A stretch of 64,000 nt of DNA, taken from Halorubrum salipaludis. GTDB taxonomy: Archaea; Halobacteriota; Halobacteria; Halobacteriales; Haloferacaceae. Below, in pieces: positions 43,831-52,462 of this stretch. The notes below the pieces were generated by a model. It ran no database searches, was not told where the DNA came from, and was given only the letters and a program-made list of their open reading frames with translations. The stretch's first letter is position 1. Each line of letters starts with the position of its first letter. Made by a program: the position numbers and the translations under genes. The stretch is taken from the NCBI RefSeq assembly GCF_002286985.1, contig NZ_NSKC01000003.1, forward strand, positions 248,001-312,000, in the 5' to 3' direction.

Positions 43831-43868
43831 CGTCTGACTCGCGTCAGACGATCGGGCAAAAATAAATA
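43831..43868 (+). promoter_or_regulatory. Palindrome and TATA box before ftsZ1
   Basis: CGTCTGAC (43831-43838) and GTCAGACG (43843-43850) form a perfect 8-bp inverted repeat with a 4-nt spacer. It sits directly upstream of AAAATAAATAC (about 43859-43869), the likely TATA box 25-30 nt before the ftsZ1 ATG at 43895. The position is that of an activator or repressor site next to the promoter. The factor is unknown. Confidence 0.5.
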
Positions 43869-43894
43869 CGTCCGGGTCGCAACCACACCATATA

Positions 43895-45049
43895 ATGGAC
43901 TCTATCGTAGAGGACGCCATCGACGAAGCCGAGGAATCCCCGGCGGACGACGCCGGGGAGGCCGGCGCCGGCGCGAACGACGCGGCCGCCGGTGCGCCGC
44001 CACAGACCGGAACGATGACCGACGAGGAGCTGCAGGACGTCCTCCAGGACCTCCAGACCAACATCACGGTCGTCGGCTGCGGGGGCGCCGGCGGCAACAC
44101 GGTCAACCGGATGACCGAGGAGGGGATCCACGGGGCGAAGCTGGTCGCCGCCAACACCGACGTCCAGCACCTCGTCAACATCGAGGCCGACACGAAGATC
44201 CTCATGGGCCAGCAGAAGACGCAGGGCCGCGGCGCCGGTTCCCTCCCACAGGTCGGCGAGGAGGCCGCCATCGAGTCCCAAGAGGAGATCCAGGACGCCA
44301 TCGACGGTTCCGACATGGTGTTCGTCACCGCCGGGCTCGGCGGCGGCACGGGGACCGGGTCGGCGCCGGTCGTCGCGAAGGCCGCCCGCGAGTCGGGCGC
44401 GCTCACCATCGCCATCGTCACGACCCCCTTCACGGCCGAGGGCGAGGTCCGGCGGACGAACGCCGAGGCGGGCTTAGAGCGGCTCCGCGACGTTTCCGAC
44501 ACGGTCATCGTCGTCCCCAACGACCGCCTGCTCGACGCGGTCGGGAAGCTCCCCGTCCGGCAGGCGTTCAAGGTGTCCGACGAGGTGCTGATGCGCTCGG
44601 TGAAGGGGATCACGGAGCTCATCACGATGCCCGGCCTGGTCAACCTCGACTTCGCCGACGTCCGCACCGTCATGGAGAAGGGCGGCGTCGCGATGATCGG
44701 CCTCGGCGAGTCCGACTCCGACTCGAAGGCGCAGGACTCGGTGAAGTCCGCGCTGCGCTCTCCACTGCTCGACGTCGACATCTCCGGCGCCAACTCCGCG
44801 CTGGTGAACGTCACCGGCGGCACCGACATGTCCATCGAGGAGGCCGAGGGCGTCGTCGAGGAGATCTACGACCGGATCGACCCCGACGCCCGGATCATCT
44901 GGGGGACCTCCGTCGACGAGGAGCTCGAAGGCGAGATGCGGACTATGATCGTCGTGACCGGGGTCGAGTCGCCGCAGATCTACGGCCGTAACGGGGAGGC
45001 GCCCGAAGGGAGCTCCCCCGAGATGGAAGACATCGACTACGTGGAGTAA
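43895..45049 (+). CDS. ftsZ1: Cell division protein FtsZ, FtsZ1 type
   Basis: The 384-aa tubulin-superfamily GTPase assembles the division ring. Visible: N-terminal acidic linker (about 1-50), [15 protein letters not shown], the GTP signature [18 protein letters not shown], and the T7 synergy loop with [11 protein letters not shown]. The C-terminal tail ends EMEDIDYVE. Haloarchaea have FtsZ1 and FtsZ2; the ftsZ1-secE-spt5 order here identifies FtsZ1. secE follows after 146 bp, so it may have its own promoter. Start ATG with TATA at about -30 suggests a short leader. Confidence 0.95.
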   Translation: MDSIVEDAIDEAEESPADDAGEAGAGANDAAAGAPPQTGTMTDEELQDVLQDLQTNITVVGCGGAGGNTVNRMTEEGIHGAKLVAANTDVQHLVNIEADTKILMGQQKTQGRGAGSLPQVGEEAAIESQEEIQDAIDGSDMVFVTAGLGGGTGTGSAPVVAKAARESGALTIAIVTTPFTAEGEVRRTNAEAGLERLRDVSDTVIVVPNDRLLDAVGKLPVRQAFKVSDEVLMRSVKGITELITMPGLVNLDFADVRTVMEKGGVAMIGLGESDSDSKAQDSVKSALRSPLLDVDISGANSALVNVTGGTDMSIEEAEGVVEEIYDRIDPDARIIWGTSVDEELEGEMRTMIVVTGVESPQIYGRNGEAPEGSSPEMEDIDYVE

Positions 45050-45195
45050 CGCGTCCGGCGCGAACGCCGACCGTTTCTGTCCGTCTCTCGTCGCTTCCGG
45101 TTGTTCTCGTTCGTTTCCGTCCATTCGGCCGCTCTCGGCTGTCCCCGCCTCGCATCAAAAGGTAAAAACCGGATCGACTCGAACTCTCTCGCAAC

Positions 45196-45372
45196 ATGGA
45201 CGTTCCGTACGACCTCAACAGCTACATTCGGGTGCTGAAACTGGCGAGCACGCCGAGCACCGACGAGTTCCTCCAGGTGTCGAAGATCGCTGGCGCCGGA
45301 ATCTTACTCATCGGCTTCATCGGCTTCCTGATGTTCGCGATCATGAGCCTCCTGCCGGGGGTCGGCGCGTAA
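45196..45372 (+). CDS. secE: Preprotein translocase subunit SecE (Sec61 gamma)
   Basis: The 58-aa protein (MDVPYDLNSYIRVLKLASTP) has an amphipathic N-terminal helix (SYIRVLKLASTPSTDEFLQVSKI) and one membrane segment (AGAGILLIGFIGFLMFAIMSL), the layout of archaeal SecE. It clamps SecY in the translocon. Its TAA overlaps the ATG of spt5 (TAATG), so they are translationally coupled, a conserved arrangement in archaea. The TATA-like AAAGGTAAAAACC at about 45157-45170 lies 25-30 nt upstream. Confidence 0.93.
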   Translation: MDVPYDLNSYIRVLKLASTPSTDEFLQVSKIAGAGILLIGFIGFLMFAIMSLLPGVGA

Positions 45373-45824
45373 TGCCGATCTTCTCGGTCAAGACCACCGC
45401 GAGCCAGGAGCGTACCGTCGCCGACATGCTCGCGGAGAAGGAGATGCCGGAGATTCAGGCCGTCATCGCCCCCGACCAGCTGACGAGCTACGTGATGGTC
45501 GAGGCCACCGACGGGAGCGTGTTCGCCCGGATCCTCGACGAGATCCCGCACGCCCGCGGCGTGATTCAGGGGTCGGAGGGGCCGGCGGAGAGCCCCTTCT
45601 CCGAGGTCGAGCACTTCCTCTCGCCGACACCCGACGTGGAGGGGATCGCCGAGGGCGACATCGTCGAGCTGATCGCCGGCCCGTTCAAGGGCGAGAAGGC
45701 CCGCGTCCAGCGCATCGACGAGGGCAAAGACCAGGTGACCGTCGAGCTGTACGAGGCGACCGTTCCGATCCCGGTGACGGTCCGCGGCGACCAGATCCGC
45801 GTGCTCGACTCGGACGAGCGGTAA
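45372..45824 (+). CDS. spt5: Transcription elongation factor Spt5 (NusG)
   Basis: The 150-aa protein has an N-terminal NGN domain (PIFSVKTTASQERTVADMLA; VIQGSEGPAESPFSEVEHFL) and a C-terminal KOW domain (GDIVELIAGPFKGEKARVQRID). With Spt4 it clamps RNA polymerase for processivity. Its ATG overlaps the secE stop codon. Length fits archaeal Spt5. Confidence 0.94.
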   Translation: MPIFSVKTTASQERTVADMLAEKEMPEIQAVIAPDQLTSYVMVEATDGSVFARILDEIPHARGVIQGSEGPAESPFSEVEHFLSPTPDVEGIAEGDIVELIAGPFKGEKARVQRIDEGKDQVTVELYEATVPIPVTVRGDQIRVLDSDER

Positions 45825-45979
45825 GCGACCGATAGCGGTCCGTTTTCGGAAACGCGTTTCCCCGCGCGGAGCGTCGCTTCGAGAATTCGCCGTCGGTGGG
45901 GTTCGCGGCCGCGGTCGGTCGTGCGATCCGATCGTCGGTAACGACAAGGGCTTTATCCGCCGACGACTGACGGTCGGGC

Positions 45980-46942
45980 ATGTTCGGTTCCGGCGTACCG
46001 GCGGCGCTGAGCCTGTTGCCGGACACGTTCACGTTCGCCTGGCTCGTCGCGATCCTCTTCGCCGTCGCGTGGCTGCTCGACAGCCGCGGGCTGGCGGCGG
46101 GCCGGTCGCTCGCGGCCGGGACGTGGGCGCTGTTCGGGCTCTTCTGGCTGACGACGGTGCCGTACTTCGCGTTCGAGCACCAGAGCTACGTCGAGTCGAT
46201 CCTCGCGCTCGTCGGGGTGCCGGCCTGCATGTACGCGGGGTACCTCCTGTACAACGGGCGGGCGTCGCTGTTCACCCTCACGCGGGCGATCGCGATCATG
46301 CTGTTCATCTACCTCCCGTTCGAGACGATTCCCGCGTTCACGCTCGGCGGGGTCGCGTTCCCCGAACCCCGCCGGATCCTGATCGAGGCGGTCGCGACCC
46401 AGACCGGGATGCTCATCGACCTCCTCGGCTACGCGCCGGAGCGGGTGGCGAGCAGCGAGGGGTACAACGCGGCCTACCTGTGGACGCTCGACGACGGCCA
46501 CACCTACCGGATCGACATCGTGCTCGCCTGCACGGGGCTCGGGAGCATGGCGATCTTCGGCGGGCTCGTCGCGGCGGTCGAGGCGCCCCTGCGGCGGAAG
46601 CTCCGCGGGCTCGCGGTGTCGGTCTCGCTCATCTACGTCCTCAACATCCTCCGGACGACGTTCATCTCGGTCGTCTCCGGCAACCAGTACATGCAGTGGC
46701 AGACGGACCTCGTGTTGGCGATGTTCGGTGCGAGTGACCCCTATCGGGTGTCCTTCCTGATCTCCGACCGGATCATGAGCCAGCTGCTCGCGGTCGTGGC
46801 GCTGATCGGGATCACCTTCCTCGTGGTGCGGGAGCTGCCGGAACTCGTGGTCGTCCTCGAAGACGTGCTCTACCTGCTCACCGGCGAAGAGCACGACCTG
46901 ACGGAGGCCCTCGACCTCCCGCGGGAGCCGACGAACCGCTGA
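45980..46942 (+). CDS. artA: Archaeosortase A
   Basis: The 320-aa membrane protein has about eight hydrophobic segments and the exosortase/archaeosortase triad: Cys184 in VLACTGLGSM, Arg225 in LNILRTTFI and Arg264 in FLISDRIMS. The spacing of 41 and 39 residues between these equals that of the Cys173/Arg214/Arg253 triad described for Haloferax volcanii ArtA. ArtA cleaves the PGF-CTERM signal and attaches lipid to surface proteins. A likely substrate is encoded at 32590-35685. GGCTTTATCC about 30 nt upstream is a probable TATA box. Confidence 0.92.
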   Translation: MFGSGVPAALSLLPDTFTFAWLVAILFAVAWLLDSRGLAAGRSLAAGTWALFGLFWLTTVPYFAFEHQSYVESILALVGVPACMYAGYLLYNGRASLFTLTRAIAIMLFIYLPFETIPAFTLGGVAFPEPRRILIEAVATQTGMLIDLLGYAPERVASSEGYNAAYLWTLDDGHTYRIDIVLACTGLGSMAIFGGLVAAVEAPLRRKLRGLAVSVSLIYVLNILRTTFISVVSGNQYMQWQTDLVLAMFGASDPYRVSFLISDRIMSQLLAVVALIGITFLVVRELPELVVVLEDVLYLLTGEEHDLTEALDLPREPTNR

Positions 46943-47077
46943 CGCGGCACGGCTCCGACGGGCCTCTCCGAACTATATATCAATATATAGTAAGCTATAG
47001 ATGCCGCTGTCGAGTGGTTCGGCGTATGGACGCGACGACTCGGTCGGAACGGGAGCTGCGTGGCCGGCGGGGGGTGC

Positions 47078-47122
47078 GGCGACGGTTGGGTCGGCGACGG
47101 TTGGGTCGGCGACGGTTGGGTC
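47078..47122 (+). repeat. Three 15-bp tandem repeats
   Basis: GGCGACGGTTGGGTC is repeated three times without change (47078-47092, 47093-47107, 47108-47122), about 50 bp before the transporter start. The unit length is a multiple of three and one frame would read as Gly-Asp-Gly-Trp-Val, but no gene covers it. It may be a slippage-prone spacer. The rest of the gap 46943-47077 has a TATA-rich patch (ATATATCAATATATAG at about 46975-46990). Confidence 0.7.
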
Positions 47123-47171
47123 GGCGGAGACGACGACGGGGTCGACGACACCGGCGGCGAGGTGAGGCCCC

Positions 47172-48419
47172 GTGTTGAGCGCCGTCGACCCGCTGGTCTA
47201 CCTCGAGACGAACGTCGCGAAGCTCGTCTTGGCGACTGCGCTGGGGATGTTCCTCGGATTGGAGCGGGAGTGGTCACAGAAGTCCGCGGGGATCCGGACG
47301 TTCGCGCTGATCAGCCTCGCGGCGGCCGTCTTCTCCCTGCTCGGCGACGACGGGCTCCTGATCGTCGGCGGCGTGCTGATCGTCGCCAGCGCGGTGCTGC
47401 TCGCCGTCCGGAGCTTCGTCGAGGAGGAGGTCGACGGGCTCTCGCTGACCACGTCGGTGTCGATGCTCGTCACCTACGGGGTCGGCGCGCTCGTCGCCGA
47501 GGAGTTCTTCATCGAGGCGGTGACGGTGGCCGTGCTCTCCTCGCTGCTGCTCGTGTTGAAGCGGGAGCTCCACCAGTTCGCGTGGGGGCTCTCCCGGGAG
47601 GAGGTCCGCAGCGCGGTGGAGTTCACGATCCTCGCGTTCGTCGTCTTCCCGCTGCTCCCGGCGGAGACCGTCGACCCCTGGGGCGCGGTCCAGCCCCGGC
47701 TCATCTGGTCGCTGGTCGTCGCGGTCAGCGCCATCGGCTTCGTCAACTACGTCCTGGTGAAGCGGTATCAGGGGCGCGGCTACGCGGTCACCGGCTTCTT
47801 CGGCGGGCTCGTGAACTCCACCGCGGTCGTCGCCGAGATGGCGAAACGCGCGAAGGGGCGGGCGGACCTGCTCGACATCGCGGTGGGCTCGATCCTGCTG
47901 GCGAACGCCGCGATGGCCCTCCGGAACGCCGCGGTCGTCGCCGCCTTCGTCCCCGAGGCCGCCCTGATAGTGGGCGCGCCGCTGGGCGCGATCACGGTCG
48001 CCGGCGTCGCGATCGCGGTGTGGCGAAGCGACTGGCGGGCGACGGTGGAGGCGGATCTCACGTCGCCGTTCAGCCTCCGGAACGCCCTGACGTTCGGGGC
48101 GCTGTTCCTCGTCGTCCTGCTCGTCTCGGCGGGCGCCGAGCGGGCGTTCGGCGCCGGCGGGTTCGTCGCCACCTCGTTCCTCGCGGGGCTAGTCTCCTCG
48201 GGCACGGCGACGACCACGGCCGTCTCGCTCCTCGGAACCGGTCAGATCGCGGTCGACACCGCGGTCGCGGGGGTCGTCGCGGGGACGGTCGCGAGCGTCC
48301 TCGTCAAGACGGCGTTCGCGGCGGGCATCGCGCGGGAGCTGGTCCGTCCGGTCCTGTTCTGGAACCTCGCGCTGATCGCGGTCGGGATCGCGGTCGGCGC
48401 ACCGCTGCTCTTCCTATGA
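47172..48419 (+). CDS. MgtC/SapB-type and DUF4010 membrane protein
   Basis: The 415-aa polytopic protein has an N-terminal MgtC-like part (VLATALGMFLGLEREWS; GIRTFALISLAAAVFSLLGD) and a longer C-terminal DUF4010-type part (AVTGFFGGLVNSTAVVAEMAKRAK; ATSFLAGLVSSGTATTTAVSLLG). About eleven helices. MgtC-family proteins influence magnesium handling and membrane potential; for this longer version the role is unknown. GTG start at 47172, preceded by GGTGAG at 47161-47166, a possible ribosome-binding site. Confidence 0.8.
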   Translation: MLSAVDPLVYLETNVAKLVLATALGMFLGLEREWSQKSAGIRTFALISLAAAVFSLLGDDGLLIVGGVLIVASAVLLAVRSFVEEEVDGLSLTTSVSMLVTYGVGALVAEEFFIEAVTVAVLSSLLLVLKRELHQFAWGLSREEVRSAVEFTILAFVVFPLLPAETVDPWGAVQPRLIWSLVVAVSAIGFVNYVLVKRYQGRGYAVTGFFGGLVNSTAVVAEMAKRAKGRADLLDIAVGSILLANAAMALRNAAVVAAFVPEAALIVGAPLGAITVAGVAIAVWRSDWRATVEADLTSPFSLRNALTFGALFLVVLLVSAGAERAFGAGGFVATSFLAGLVSSGTATTTAVSLLGTGQIAVDTAVAGVVAGTVASVLVKTAFAAGIARELVRPVLFWNLALIAVGIAVGAPLLFL

Positions 48420-48451
48420 CCGCCGCGTGAGGGTGGGCCGTCTCGGCCCGC

Positions 48452-48826
48452 TCACGACAGGTGTTCGGCCACGTCGGTCGACGAGACCATCCCCACGTAG
48501 TCGTCGTCGACGACGGGGAGGTGTTTCACGCCGTACATCGTCATCATCGCGGCGACCTCCTCCATCATGAGGTCCGGGGTCACGGTCTCGACGTCTTCGG
48601 TCATCACGTCGCGAACGACCGTCTCGCCGAGGTCGCGGCCCTCTGCGACGGCGCCGACGATGTCGCTTTGGGTGACGATACAGCCGCCGCCGGTGGTCAC
48701 GACGAGCGCGCTGATGTCGCCGTCGCTCATGCGACGCGCCGCCTGCCTGAGCGGTTCGTCGGCCCCGATCGTTTCCAGCGGCGTCGACATGACTTCGCTG
48801 ACGCGCGTCCGGTCGTCCAGATCCAT
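48452..48826 (-). CDS. Two-CBS-domain protein
   Basis: The 124-aa protein consists of a CBS pair: VSEVMSTPLETIGADEPLRQAARRMSDGDISALVV and VRDVMTEDVETVTPDLMMEEVAAMMTMYGVKHLPVVDDD. CBS pairs bind adenosyl ligands and act as energy or nucleotide sensors. It stands alone, next to a related CBS gene 114 bp upstream. Target unknown. Confidence 0.85.
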   Translation of the reverse strand: MDLDDRTRVSEVMSTPLETIGADEPLRQAARRMSDGDISALVVTTGGGCIVTQSDIVGAVAEGRDLGETVVRDVMTEDVETVTPDLMMEEVAAMMTMYGVKHLPVVDDDYVGMVSSTDVAEHLS

Positions 48827-48940
48827 ACTCTGCTGTGTGTTACCACACCAGATGACTCTTCCGGCTGGTGCAACGCGACGGTGGTGTCGTCACCGGGCGT
48901 CGCGGCGGCGACCGCGTCCCCCGCGCCGCCGACGGGTCGC

Positions 48941-49327
48941 CTACCGCTTCCCCGAGAGGAACGCGGTGAGGTCGGTCGTCGACACCATCCCGATCAGCTC
49001 TCCCTCCCCGTCCACGACGGGCAGGTGGGTGTAGCCGTGTACGGTCGGTTCGGCGAGTTCCTCGACCGTGTCGTCGGGCTCGACCGTCACCACGTCGGTC
49101 GTCATGAACGCCTCGACCGCCGTCTCGTCTTCGGGATCGTTCTCCCGGACGAGCGAGACGAAGTCGGTCGCGGTGATCAACCCCTTCAGTCGTCGACTCC
49201 CGTCGACGACGAGGATCGAGTTCTTCCCGGTTTCGAGCATCCGTCGGGCGGCCGTCGCGGCCGAGGCGCCCGATTCGATGGTGAGCAGATCGGTCGACAT
49301 GAGCCGCTCGACGGCGAGGTCAGACAT
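48941..49327 (-). CDS. Two-CBS-domain protein (paralogue)
   Basis: The 128-aa protein has two CBS repeats: AVERLMSTDLLTIESGASAATAARRMLETGKNSILVV with TDFVSLV, and VEAFMTTDVVTVEPDDTVEELAEPTVHGYTHLPVVDGEGE with TTDLTAFL. The organisation equals that of its neighbour, a likely tandem duplication with divergence. Its 5' flank is the 22-bp minisatellite at 49391-49555, so that array may lie in or near its promoter. Confidence 0.85.
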   Translation of the reverse strand: MSDLAVERLMSTDLLTIESGASAATAARRMLETGKNSILVVDGSRRLKGLITATDFVSLVRENDPEDETAVEAFMTTDVVTVEPDDTVEELAEPTVHGYTHLPVVDGEGELIGMVSTTDLTAFLSGKR

Positions 49328-49390
49328 GTGGCGTGATAACGCGGCCCGGGGTCATCAAACGTGGGGTCGTCACCCGTCCCGTCGCCCCTT

Positions 49391-49555
49391 CGTCACCGCT
49401 CCGTCGCCCCTTCGTCACCGCTCCGTCGCCCCTTCGTCACCGCTCCGTCGTCCCTTCGTCACCGCTCCGTCGTCCCTTCGTCACCGCTCCGTCGTCCCTT
49501 CGTCACCGCTCCGTCGTCCCTTCGTCACCGCTCCGTCGTCCCTTCGTCGCCACCG
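49391..49555. repeat. 22-bp minisatellite, seven full copies
   Basis: The unit CGTCACCGCTCCGTCGTCCC plus TT is repeated at exact 22-bp intervals starting at 49391, 49413, 49435, 49457, 49479, 49501 and 49523, with a partial copy at 49545 and a diverged one before 49391. The first two copies read CGCCCC where the later ones read CGTCCC. As 22 is not a multiple of three the array is not coding. It fills the gap between dph5 and the CBS gene. Confidence 0.9.
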
Positions 49556-49570
49556 GCCCCCGCGGCTCGC

Positions 49571-50368
49571 TCACTCCTCGACGAGGTCCGCCGGCGCGCC
49601 CGCCAGCCCGGCCAGCGCGTCGGCCTCGACGTGGTGGAGGTCGCCGGGGATCACGAGCAGGTGCAGTGGGTCGCCGAACTCGCGGTCCGCGAGCGCGCTC
49701 AGGCGGTCGGCGGCGACGACCGAATCGGGCGACCCCGCGCGGGCGACGACGACGGCGAGCGCGTCCTCCCACCCGTCGGCGAGCAGGCCGGCGGCGACGT
49801 CCGCGGTCATGTACTCCTCGTGGTCCGGGTCGGGCCCGGTCGGGCCGGTGCCGACTTTGATGTCGAGGTAGACGACGGTGTGGAGCCCGCGCTCGCGGTT
49901 CGCCTCGATCGTGTCGATCACGCTCCCCGGCACGTCGTCGCCGCCGTGGGCGTACGGGAACGGGAGCGTCGTCGCCTTGCCGAACCGGTAGTTCTGGAGC
50001 CCGGTGAGGCTCGACGCGGCCGACTGGGCGGTGACGCCGTGGATCACGCGGGTGTCGATCCCGCGGTCCTCGGCGCGCAGCCGCAGGTCCGTGTGGGTCG
50101 TCGAGATCATCGTGTCGCCGGCGGTGAGGAACGCGACGTGGCCCTCTTCGGCCGCCGCGAGGATCGCTTCGGGGTCCCGCTCGACGCCCCCGCGCGACCG
50201 GACCTCGATCGCCGCGTCGTGGTACGCCTCGAGGTCGTCGACGGTGGCGCCGACCAGCTTGCTGGTGTAGAACTCCGCGAACACCCGGTCCGCGGAGCGG
50301 AGCGCCTCGCGCCCCTCGACGGTGATCGACCGCTCGTCGTAGAGGCCGAGACCGATGAACGTGAGCAT
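49571..50368 (-). CDS. dph5: Diphthine synthase
   Basis: The 265-aa methyltransferase adds methyl groups to the diphthamide precursor on elongation factor 2. It starts MLTFIGLGLYDERSITVEG, with the SAM-binding GLGLYD and later GHVAFLTAGDTMISTTHTDL and VYLDIKVGTG, all typical of the tetrapyrrole-methylase-fold Dph5. The C-terminal part includes VIPGDLHHVE. Start at 50368 gives the family length; the upstream frame is not conserved-looking. It is divergent from porA. Confidence 0.92.
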   Translation of the reverse strand: MLTFIGLGLYDERSITVEGREALRSADRVFAEFYTSKLVGATVDDLEAYHDAAIEVRSRGGVERDPEAILAAAEEGHVAFLTAGDTMISTTHTDLRLRAEDRGIDTRVIHGVTAQSAASSLTGLQNYRFGKATTLPFPYAHGGDDVPGSVIDTIEANRERGLHTVVYLDIKVGTGPTGPDPDHEEYMTADVAAGLLADGWEDALAVVVARAGSPDSVVAADRLSALADREFGDPLHLLVIPGDLHHVEADALAGLAGAPADLVEE

Positions 50369-50563
50369 ACGACCCGTCGGGCGGGCGGCGAGTAAAAGGG
50401 CGCGGAACGGCGCCGCACACTCGGGGACCACGACTGAACCGGGCGTCGGCGACGGCCGATCCTCAAGGTCCTTCATGATCATATCTTGTGATTCCATAGC
50501 AAGCCCTAAGAGGTAACCACCACAACGTCGACCTACGAGGCCCTCACGGGCTCACATACCACT

Positions 50564-52459
50564 ATGACTGACGACGAACTCATCTGGCGGATATCGGGGG
50601 GATCCGGTGACGGGATCGCTTCGACCAGCCAGAACTTCGCGAAGGCCTTGATGCGATCGGGGCTCAACGTCTTCACGCATCGCCACTACCCGTCGCGGAT
50701 CCGCGGCGGTCACACGTACACCGAGGTCCGCGCGTCGGCGGACCCGGTGAACTCCCGCGGAGACGGGTACAACTTCCTGCTCGCGCTCGGCGACTCGTTC
50801 GCCCGCAACCCGCAGGAGGAGGCCGTCTACGGGAACGAGGAGATCAAACCCCTCTCGGAGAACTTAGACGAGCTCCGCGAGGGCGGGGTCATCGTGTACG
50901 ACGAGGGACTCCTCGACGCCTCCGAAATCCCGAACTTCGAGGAGCGCGCCGAGGAGAACGACTGGCACGTATACCCCCTCGACCTCCGCGGGCTCGCCCG
51001 CGATCAGGGTCGCGAGGTCATGCGGAACACCGCCGGCGTCGGCGCGACCTGCGCGCTGACCGGGATGGACCTCGACCACGTCCAGGACCTCATGCGCGAC
51101 GCGATGCCGGAGAAGATCCTCGAGCCGAACCTCGAGATCCTCCAGATCGCGTACGACCAGGTCCGCGAGGAGTACGACGTGGACGCCCCGGACGTGTCGG
51201 TGCCGACCGGCGAGCACGACGAGACGCAGCTGCTCATGTCCGGCTCGGACGCCATCTCCTACGGCGCCATCGACGAGGGCTGCCGGTTCATCGCGGGCTA
51301 CCCGATGACGCCGTGGACCGAGGTGTTCACCATCATGACGAAGAACCTGCCGAAGCTCGGCGGGATCTCCGAGCAGGTCGAAGACGAGATCGCCGCGGCC
51401 GCGCTCGCGGTCGGGGCCTCCCACGCCGGCGTGAAGGCCATGTCCGGCTCCTCCGGCGGCGGGTTCGCGCTGATGTCGGAGCCGCTCGGGCTCGCGGAGA
51501 TGACGGAGACGCCCGTCGTCCTCGTCGAGGCCATGCGCGCCGGCCCGTCCACCGGGATGCCGACGAAGCCGGAGCAGTCCGACCTCGAACACGTCCTGTA
51601 CACCTCGCAGGGCGACTCCCAGCGCGTCGTCTTAGCGCCCGGGACCGTCGAGGAGGCGTACGAGCAGTCGCGGATCGCCTTCCGGCTGGCCTACGAGTAC
51701 CAGATCCCGTCGATCCTCCTGTACGACCAGAAGCTCGGCGGCGAGATGACGAACGTCCCCAAGAGCCACTTCGACCGCGAGCCGAACCCGACGCTCGGGA
51801 AGACGCTCTCGGAGGACGCGCTGGCCGACGAGCCGCACTCGGCCGACGGGAAGTTCCACCGCTTCCAGCACGACGTCGAGGACGGCGTCTCCCCGCGGTC
51901 GGTCCCCGGCCAGAAGGGCGGTCGCTTCCTCGCGACCGGCAACGAGCACGACCCCACCGGGCACATCGCCGAGTCGCCCGACAACCGCGTCGCGCAGATC
52001 GACCGACGCACTGAGAAGCTCGAGGCGATCCGCGCCGATCTCGACACGGTCGACACCGGCTCGTACGCCGGCCCCGACGACGCTCAGTACGGCATCCTCA
52101 CGTTCGGCAGCCAGCAGGGCACCGTCGAGGAGGCCGTCGGCCGGCTCAACGACGCCGGCGTCTCGGTGAAGTCGTACGGCGTCTCCGACATGCTCCCGTT
52201 CCCGACCGAGCAGGTCGCCGAGTTCGTCGAGAGCGTCGACGAGGTGCTCGTCGTCGAGATGACCGCCTCCGGACAGTTCCGCGGGCTCGTCCAGAAGAAC
52301 CTCGGCCGCTACGGCGAGAAGCTGTCGAGCCTGCTGAAGTACAACGGGAACCCGTTCGAGCCGGCGGAGATCGTCGACGGGTTCGAGACCGCGATCATCG
52401 AGGGCGACGGCGACGCGTCCGGCCATCAGACCACCTTCGTCCCAGCCGCAGGTGACTAA
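50564..52459 (+). CDS. porA: Pyruvate:ferredoxin oxidoreductase, fused gamma-alpha subunit
   Basis: The 631-aa subunit joins the gamma domain (WRISGGSGDGIASTSQNFAKA; YPSRIRGGHTYTEVRAS) to the alpha domain (GCRFIAGYPMTPWTEVFTIM; SSGGGFALMSEPLGLAE; MRAGPSTGMPTKPEQSD). With PorB it converts pyruvate and CoA to acetyl-CoA and CO2 with reduced ferredoxin. The lengths 631 and 312 aa are those I recall for the Halobacterium pyruvate enzyme. In contrast to KorA, the GYP motif is followed by MTPW rather than ITPA. An Lrp regulator follows porB. Confidence 0.87.
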   Translation: MTDDELIWRISGGSGDGIASTSQNFAKALMRSGLNVFTHRHYPSRIRGGHTYTEVRASADPVNSRGDGYNFLLALGDSFARNPQEEAVYGNEEIKPLSENLDELREGGVIVYDEGLLDASEIPNFEERAEENDWHVYPLDLRGLARDQGREVMRNTAGVGATCALTGMDLDHVQDLMRDAMPEKILEPNLEILQIAYDQVREEYDVDAPDVSVPTGEHDETQLLMSGSDAISYGAIDEGCRFIAGYPMTPWTEVFTIMTKNLPKLGGISEQVEDEIAAAALAVGASHAGVKAMSGSSGGGFALMSEPLGLAEMTETPVVLVEAMRAGPSTGMPTKPEQSDLEHVLYTSQGDSQRVVLAPGTVEEAYEQSRIAFRLAYEYQIPSILLYDQKLGGEMTNVPKSHFDREPNPTLGKTLSEDALADEPHSADGKFHRFQHDVEDGVSPRSVPGQKGGRFLATGNEHDPTGHIAESPDNRVAQIDRRTEKLEAIRADLDTVDTGSYAGPDDAQYGILTFGSQQGTVEEAVGRLNDAGVSVKSYGVSDMLPFPTEQVAEFVESVDEVLVVEMTASGQFRGLVQKNLGRYGEKLSSLLKYNGNPFEPAEIVDGFETAIIEGDGDASGHQTTFVPAAGD

Positions 52460-52462
52460 CTC

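Noticed and set aside
47060-47160. Small Gly-Asp-Gly-Trp-Val repeat peptide gene
   Set aside because: No credible start or promoter, and the frame continues out of phase into the transporter gene; the repeat is better seen as a non-coding spacer.
49391-49555. Possible CRISPR array
   Set aside because: The 22-bp units are directly contiguous with no unique spacers and no cas genes are nearby, so it is a minisatellite.
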